Origin: Flavobacterium sp. DG2-3
Lineage (GTDB): Bacteria > Bacteroidota > Bacteroidia > Flavobacteriales > Flavobacteriaceae
Assembly: GCF_030730925.1 (NCBI RefSeq)
Contig: NZ_JAVAMB010000001.1
Coordinates: 620,001 to 684,000, forward strand
Direction of reading: 5' to 3'
DNA: 64,000 nucleotides
Part shown: positions 61,255 through 64,000 of the stretch, piece by piece
Position numbering within the stretch: the stretch's first letter is position 1
Layout: each line of letters opens with the position of its first letter
Notes under the pieces: model-generated
Told to the model about the DNA's origin: nothing
Databases searched by the model: none
The model's input: only the letters and a program-made list of their open reading frames with translations
Position numbers and translations under genes: made by a program

Positions 61255-61825
61255 AACATTCTATTATTTCTGGTTCTAACTGCTGTTTCAAAATTACGGC
61301 TAATTTCTGTCGGCTCCTAAACAATTTTACTTTCGCATTATTGGCCGAAATATTCATTATTTTTCCAATTTCTTCCAAATTCTGATCCTCAAAATAAAAT
61401 AAAGTCAGCAAGAAATTTTCGTCACTTGGTAATAAATTTAAACATTTCTGAATGGTCTCCTTTCGTTCTTTGTCTTCTAAAGCGCTCAAAGCATTGTCCA
61501 TCGTTTTAATTAAATGAGAAGAAAATTCATCAATCGAAATATTTAAATCTTCTTTTTTGTTTTTCTTTAAACGATCCAGACAGGTATTGTAAGCAATTTT
61601 ATAAATCCATGTTGAAAATTTAGAATCGCCTTTAAATTTATTTAATGAACTGTAAATCTTTATAAAAGTGTCTTGTGCAACTTCTTCTGCTTCTTCTCTG
61701 TTTTTAACCATTTTAAGAGCCAGCGTAAAGATCATATCTTTATAACGATCAACCAGCACGGCAAACGCATTGGTCTCGCCCTGCAGGATTTTATCGATAT
61801 AATGCTGATCATTAATTGTACTCAT
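61238..61825 (-). CDS. ECF-type RNA polymerase sigma factor
   Basis: 195 aa from the ATG at 61825; an upstream Met at 61885 would include the promoter. Region 2: DRYKDMIFTLALKMVKNREEAEEVAQDTFIKIYSSLNKFKGDSKFSTWIYKIAYNTCLDRLKK. Region 4: CLNLLPSDENFLLTLFYFEDQNLEEIGKIMNISANNAKVKLFRSRQKL. The motif TGTAACC-N14-GTCGTCC precedes it and also the divergent membrane protein gene, so it probably activates itself and its neighbour. Confidence 0.93.
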   Translation of the reverse strand: MSTINDQHYIDKILQGETNAFAVLVDRYKDMIFTLALKMVKNREEAEEVAQDTFIKIYSSLNKFKGDSKFSTWIYKIAYNTCLDRLKKNKKEDLNISIDEFSSHLIKTMDNALSALEDKERKETIQKCLNLLPSDENFLLTLFYFEDQNLEEIGKIMNISANNAKVKLFRSRQKLAVILKQQLEPEIIECYERER

Positions 61826-61833
61826 ATTATATA

Positions 61834-61861
61834 GGACGACAATGTTTTGAAAAAGGTTACA
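61834..61861 (-). promoter_or_regulatory. Candidate ECF sigma promoter of the sigma operon
   Basis: Minus strand: TGTAACC (61855-61861), 14-bp spacer, GTCGTCC (61834-61840). AAC/CGTC cores are typical of ECF promoters. The start point would be at or next to the ATG. Confidence 0.65.
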
Positions 61862-62053
61862 AGAATCTTGAAAAATAAATTCCAAACTTTTTAAATTCCA
61901 AATTCCAATCTTTAATATATAAGGTAGAATTGAACTTTGTCAAAGTTTTAAACTTTGACAAAGTTGGCAACGTAAAAAATAACATCAAAATTAATTGATT
62001 ATCAGTGACTTTTGTAATTTGGGATTTGTTTTTTGAAATTTATTTTAAAATTC

Positions 62054-62081
62054 TGTAACCTCATTTCAAAACCTGTCGTCC
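62054..62081 (+). promoter_or_regulatory. Candidate ECF sigma promoter of the divergent membrane protein
   Basis: TGTAACC (62054-62060), 14-bp spacer, GTCGTCC (62075-62081): same motif and spacing as the sigma operon promoter. The spacers also share TTTCAAAAC. Confidence 0.65.
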
Positions 62082-62116
62082 TATGGGTATATCAATCAAT
62101 TAAAAACGTAAATATC

Positions 62117-62464
62117 ATGGACGACAAAATTTTAATTCCAATCAGCTTTTTTTTAATGATCTTCGGGATCGTTTATTTAATTTATTCAACAAGAAACAGA
62201 GAGCGTTTGGCTCTTATAGAAAAAGGAGTAGATGCGAGTATATTTATTCAAGGAAAAAATGGCGGTGTTCCAGCATGGAAAGTGTTTGTAGTAAATTTGG
62301 CTTTCTTATTAATAGGAAGTGGTGCAGGTATATTTATTGCTTTATTAATTACAACTTACACTTCATTAAATGATGGAGCTGTTTATCCTTCAATTATATT
62401 TATAATGGCTGGTATTGGACTTTTAGTTGGATTTAAAACGGCAAAAGACTTAGATAAAGAATAA
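62117..62464 (+). CDS. Small membrane protein (DUF6249-like)
   Basis: 115 aa from the ATG at 62117; the longer frame from 62033 would contain the promoter. Three membrane segments: ILIPISFFLMIFGIVYLIY, VFVVNLAFLLIGSGAGIFIALLI and YPSIIFIMAGIGLLVGF, with a short basic loop TRNRERLALIEKG. Function unknown; the shared promoter motif makes it a likely target of the neighbouring sigma factor. Confidence 0.8.
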   Translation: MDDKILIPISFFLMIFGIVYLIYSTRNRERLALIEKGVDASIFIQGKNGGVPAWKVFVVNLAFLLIGSGAGIFIALLITTYTSLNDGAVYPSIIFIMAGIGLLVGFKTAKDLDKE

Positions 62465-62491
62465 GCAGTTTGTAAAGATTTAAGTTAGTAC

Positions 62492-62522
62492 AAAAAACGC
62501 ATCAATATTGATGCGTTTTTTT
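62492..62522. terminator. Bidirectional terminator between the membrane protein and rnhA
   Basis: AAACGCATCAA-TA-TTGATGCGTTT, perfect 11-bp stem flanked by A-run and T-run, serving both convergent genes. Confidence 0.92.
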
Positions 62523-62997
62523 ATTCTTTAGAACCGATGGTTTCGTAATACACGTCAACTGAAAGTTTGGGCTGCATGGATGCCATAACGGCCAATTGAT
62601 CGCAGCGCTCGTTTTGCGGATGATTGTTATGGCCTTTTATCCATTTGAAATCGACTTTGTGTTTTCGGTAAACAATTAAAAAGCGTTTCCATAAATCAGG
62701 GTTTTTTTTGCCTGTGTAGCCTTTTTTCTCCCATCCGAAAACCCATTTTTTTTCGACAGAGTCAACCACATATTTAGAATCTGAAATAACCAGAACCTTC
62801 ATGCCTGGATTTTTCAGTTTTTCCAGACCCACAATTACAGCCAGAAGTTCCATTCTGTTATTGGTAGTAAGACGAAAACCTTCGTAGAATTCTTTTTTAT
62901 ATGGAGTACCTACTAGTTCCATGACAACACCATAACCGCCATTTCCTGGGTTTCCTTTTGCAGCGCCGTCTGTATATATATGTACTTCGTGAGACAT
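62521..62997 (-). CDS. rnhA: Ribonuclease HI
   Basis: 158 aa. Catalytic acids: Asp in HIYTDGAAKGNPGNGG, Glu in TNNRMELLAVI, Asp in VISDSKYVVDSV and Asp in NERCDQLA. It cleaves the RNA strand of RNA-DNA hybrids in the cytoplasm. It is separated from purN by a tandem duplication. Confidence 0.96.
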   Translation of the reverse strand: MSHEVHIYTDGAAKGNPGNGGYGVVMELVGTPYKKEFYEGFRLTTNNRMELLAVIVGLEKLKNPGMKVLVISDSKYVVDSVEKKWVFGWEKKGYTGKKNPDLWKRFLIVYRKHKVDFKWIKGHNNHPQNERCDQLAVMASMQPKLSVDVYYETIGSKE

Positions 62998-63036
62998 TTA
63001 ATTATTTTAGATTTTAGATTGTTGATTTTAGATTGG

Positions 63037-63262
63037 AAATGCTTTGTCTGTTTTTTTTATTTTTTACCATATAAGTTATATAAGTTCATTTTAAAATTGG
63101 AACGTTATGTTGCTTAATGGATAGGCAAGGGCATTTAAGTTTTGATAGAAAAGTAAATGCTTTGTCTGTTTTTTTATTTTTCACCATATAAGTTATATAA
63201 GTTCATTTTAAAAATTGGAACGTTATGTTGCTTAATGGATAGGCAAGGGCATTTAAGTTTTG
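63037..63262. repeat. 118-bp tandem duplication between purN and rnhA
   Basis: The unit AAATGCTTTGTCTGTTTT... begins at 63037 and 63155 and ends with GGCAAGGGCATTTAAG in both. Each contains ACCATATAAGTTATATAAG; an inverted copy (CTTATATAACTTATATGGT) follows at about 63355-63375, so the whole 340-bp gap can fold into a large hairpin. No gene seen. Confidence 0.9.
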
Positions 63263-63386
63263 TTATTTTATACTTCAACTTAAAATGAATTCAAATACAC
63301 TTATATGATCTTAAATTTTACGTTCCTATAATTTTGCGTCCCCCTTCTAAAATGGACTTATATAACTTATATGGTTTTTAAAAAAA

Positions 63387-63950
63387 TTACGCGTGCAGTA
63401 ATCTCTCGATAATCTCCGGGAAATGTTTTTGTTCTAATTCATGAATCTTCTCTGCAACGGTTTCTGGAGTATCTTCGTCTGTTAGCGCAACATTTGCTTG
63501 GAAAATGATACCGCCTTCATCATAATGTTCGTTTACATAATGAATAGAGATTCCAGTTTCTTTTTCCTTATTATTTACAATAGCTCTATGTATGTGCATT
63601 CCGTACATTCCTTTACCTCCGTAATTCGGTAAAAGTGCAGGATGGATGTTTATTATTTTGTTTGGATATAGTTCGATTATGTTTTCGGGAAACTTCAATA
63701 GAAAACCAGCCAGCACGATCAAATCTGGGTCGATTTCTCGTACTTTTTGTAGTACGTTTCTCTCTAAAAGTTCGTTTTTTGAGAAGATTTCAACTGGAAT
63801 TTGATGATTTTTTGCTCTTTCAATCACTTTTGCTGAAGCATTATTTGTAAAGACCGAAACGACCTTCGCGATTTCGGTGTTCGCAAAATATTTTATAATG
63901 TTCTCTGCGTTAGTTCCTGATCCTGAGGCAAAAACGATAATTTTTTTCAT
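63387..63950 (-). CDS. purN: Phosphoribosylglycinamide formyltransferase
   Basis: 187 aa. Substrate loop FASGSGTNAENI at the N-terminus, catalytic Asn-His in IINIHPALLPNYGGKGMYG, and Asp in HYDEGGIIFQ. It transfers formyl from 10-formyltetrahydrofolate to GAR in purine synthesis. The last 50 bases of the window upstream contain no recognisable gene. Confidence 0.95.
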   Translation of the reverse strand: MKKIIVFASGSGTNAENIIKYFANTEIAKVVSVFTNNASAKVIERAKNHQIPVEIFSKNELLERNVLQKVREIDPDLIVLAGFLLKFPENIIELYPNKIINIHPALLPNYGGKGMYGMHIHRAIVNNKEKETGISIHYVNEHYDEGGIIFQANVALTDEDTPETVAEKIHELEQKHFPEIIERLLHA

Positions 63951-64000
63951 AAAGCTGTGTGTTTTGAGAATGCAAAAAACGGAATAAAAAACGAAAATAA

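Noticed and set aside
62033..62116. Longer form of the DUF6249-like protein
   Set aside because: The extension contains the ECF-type promoter motif.
63951..64000. Start of another gene at the right edge
   Set aside because: The 50 bases are AT-rich upstream DNA of purN with no recognisable coding start.

Overview
The window comes from a low-GC Bacteroidota chromosome, almost certainly a Flavobacterium close to F. johnsoniae. The evidence is a flexirubin/aryl-polyene pigment cluster with a tyrosine ammonia-lyase very like the one I remember from F. johnsoniae, a SusC/SusD polysaccharide utilisation locus, Bacteroidota promoters (TTG ... TAnnTTTG) in front of many genes, a tRNA without encoded CCA, and abundant REP-like intergenic repeats. 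No phage, insertion sequence, rRNA or CRISPR array was seen.

Region 1 (1-14740): flexirubin pigment cluster, mostly on the minus strand: ABC ATPase (cut by the window edge), BtrH-like protein, unknown protein, two hotdog dehydratase-like proteins, DarB and DarA (dialkylresorcinol synthesis), acyltransferase, ACP, ketosynthase, FabG, WG-repeat protein and tyrosine ammonia-lyase, with a divergent FAD-dependent halogenase-like enzyme. A DarTG toxin-antitoxin pair (DNA ADP-ribosylation) sits between the ABC ATPase and the BtrH-like gene. Region 2 (14750-21220): sugar-acid genes that look like a non-phosphorylating L-fucose route (mutarotase, FAH-family hydrolase, two SDRs, UxaA-type dehydratase) with an AraC regulator. 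Region 3 (21656-28199): SSS symporter, galT, galK, galM and a divergent GntR regulator.

Region 4 (28596-50500): an arabinan utilisation locus. AraR (Nudix plus winged helix) is divergent from susC-susD, followed by five GH43, one GH51 and one GH127 enzyme, then araB-araD-araA and a second exported aldose 1-epimerase. A 19-bp palindrome (A[AG]TGT-N7-ACA[CT]TT type) recurs upstream of araR/susC, araB, the epimerase and also the SSS symporter of region 3, which defines a local AraR regulon and suggests that the symporter imports arabinose.

Region 5 (50580-64000): alpha/beta hydrolase, OsmC protein, a Phd/RelE-type toxin-antitoxin pair, tRNA-Leu, prs-rplY, pth, superoxide dismutase, a PurF-family amidotransferase with a PfkB kinase, an ECF sigma operon with a divergent membrane protein sharing one promoter motif, RNase HI and purN. 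Between sod and purF lie four tandem copies of a ~70-nt small-RNA gene on the minus strand. Each has its own -7 box, intrinsic terminator and a pair of upstream boxes at identical spacing; the terminator stems covary. This array is the most novel-looking object in the window. Much of the remaining non-coding DNA is three families of dispersed inverted repeats plus two tandem duplications.
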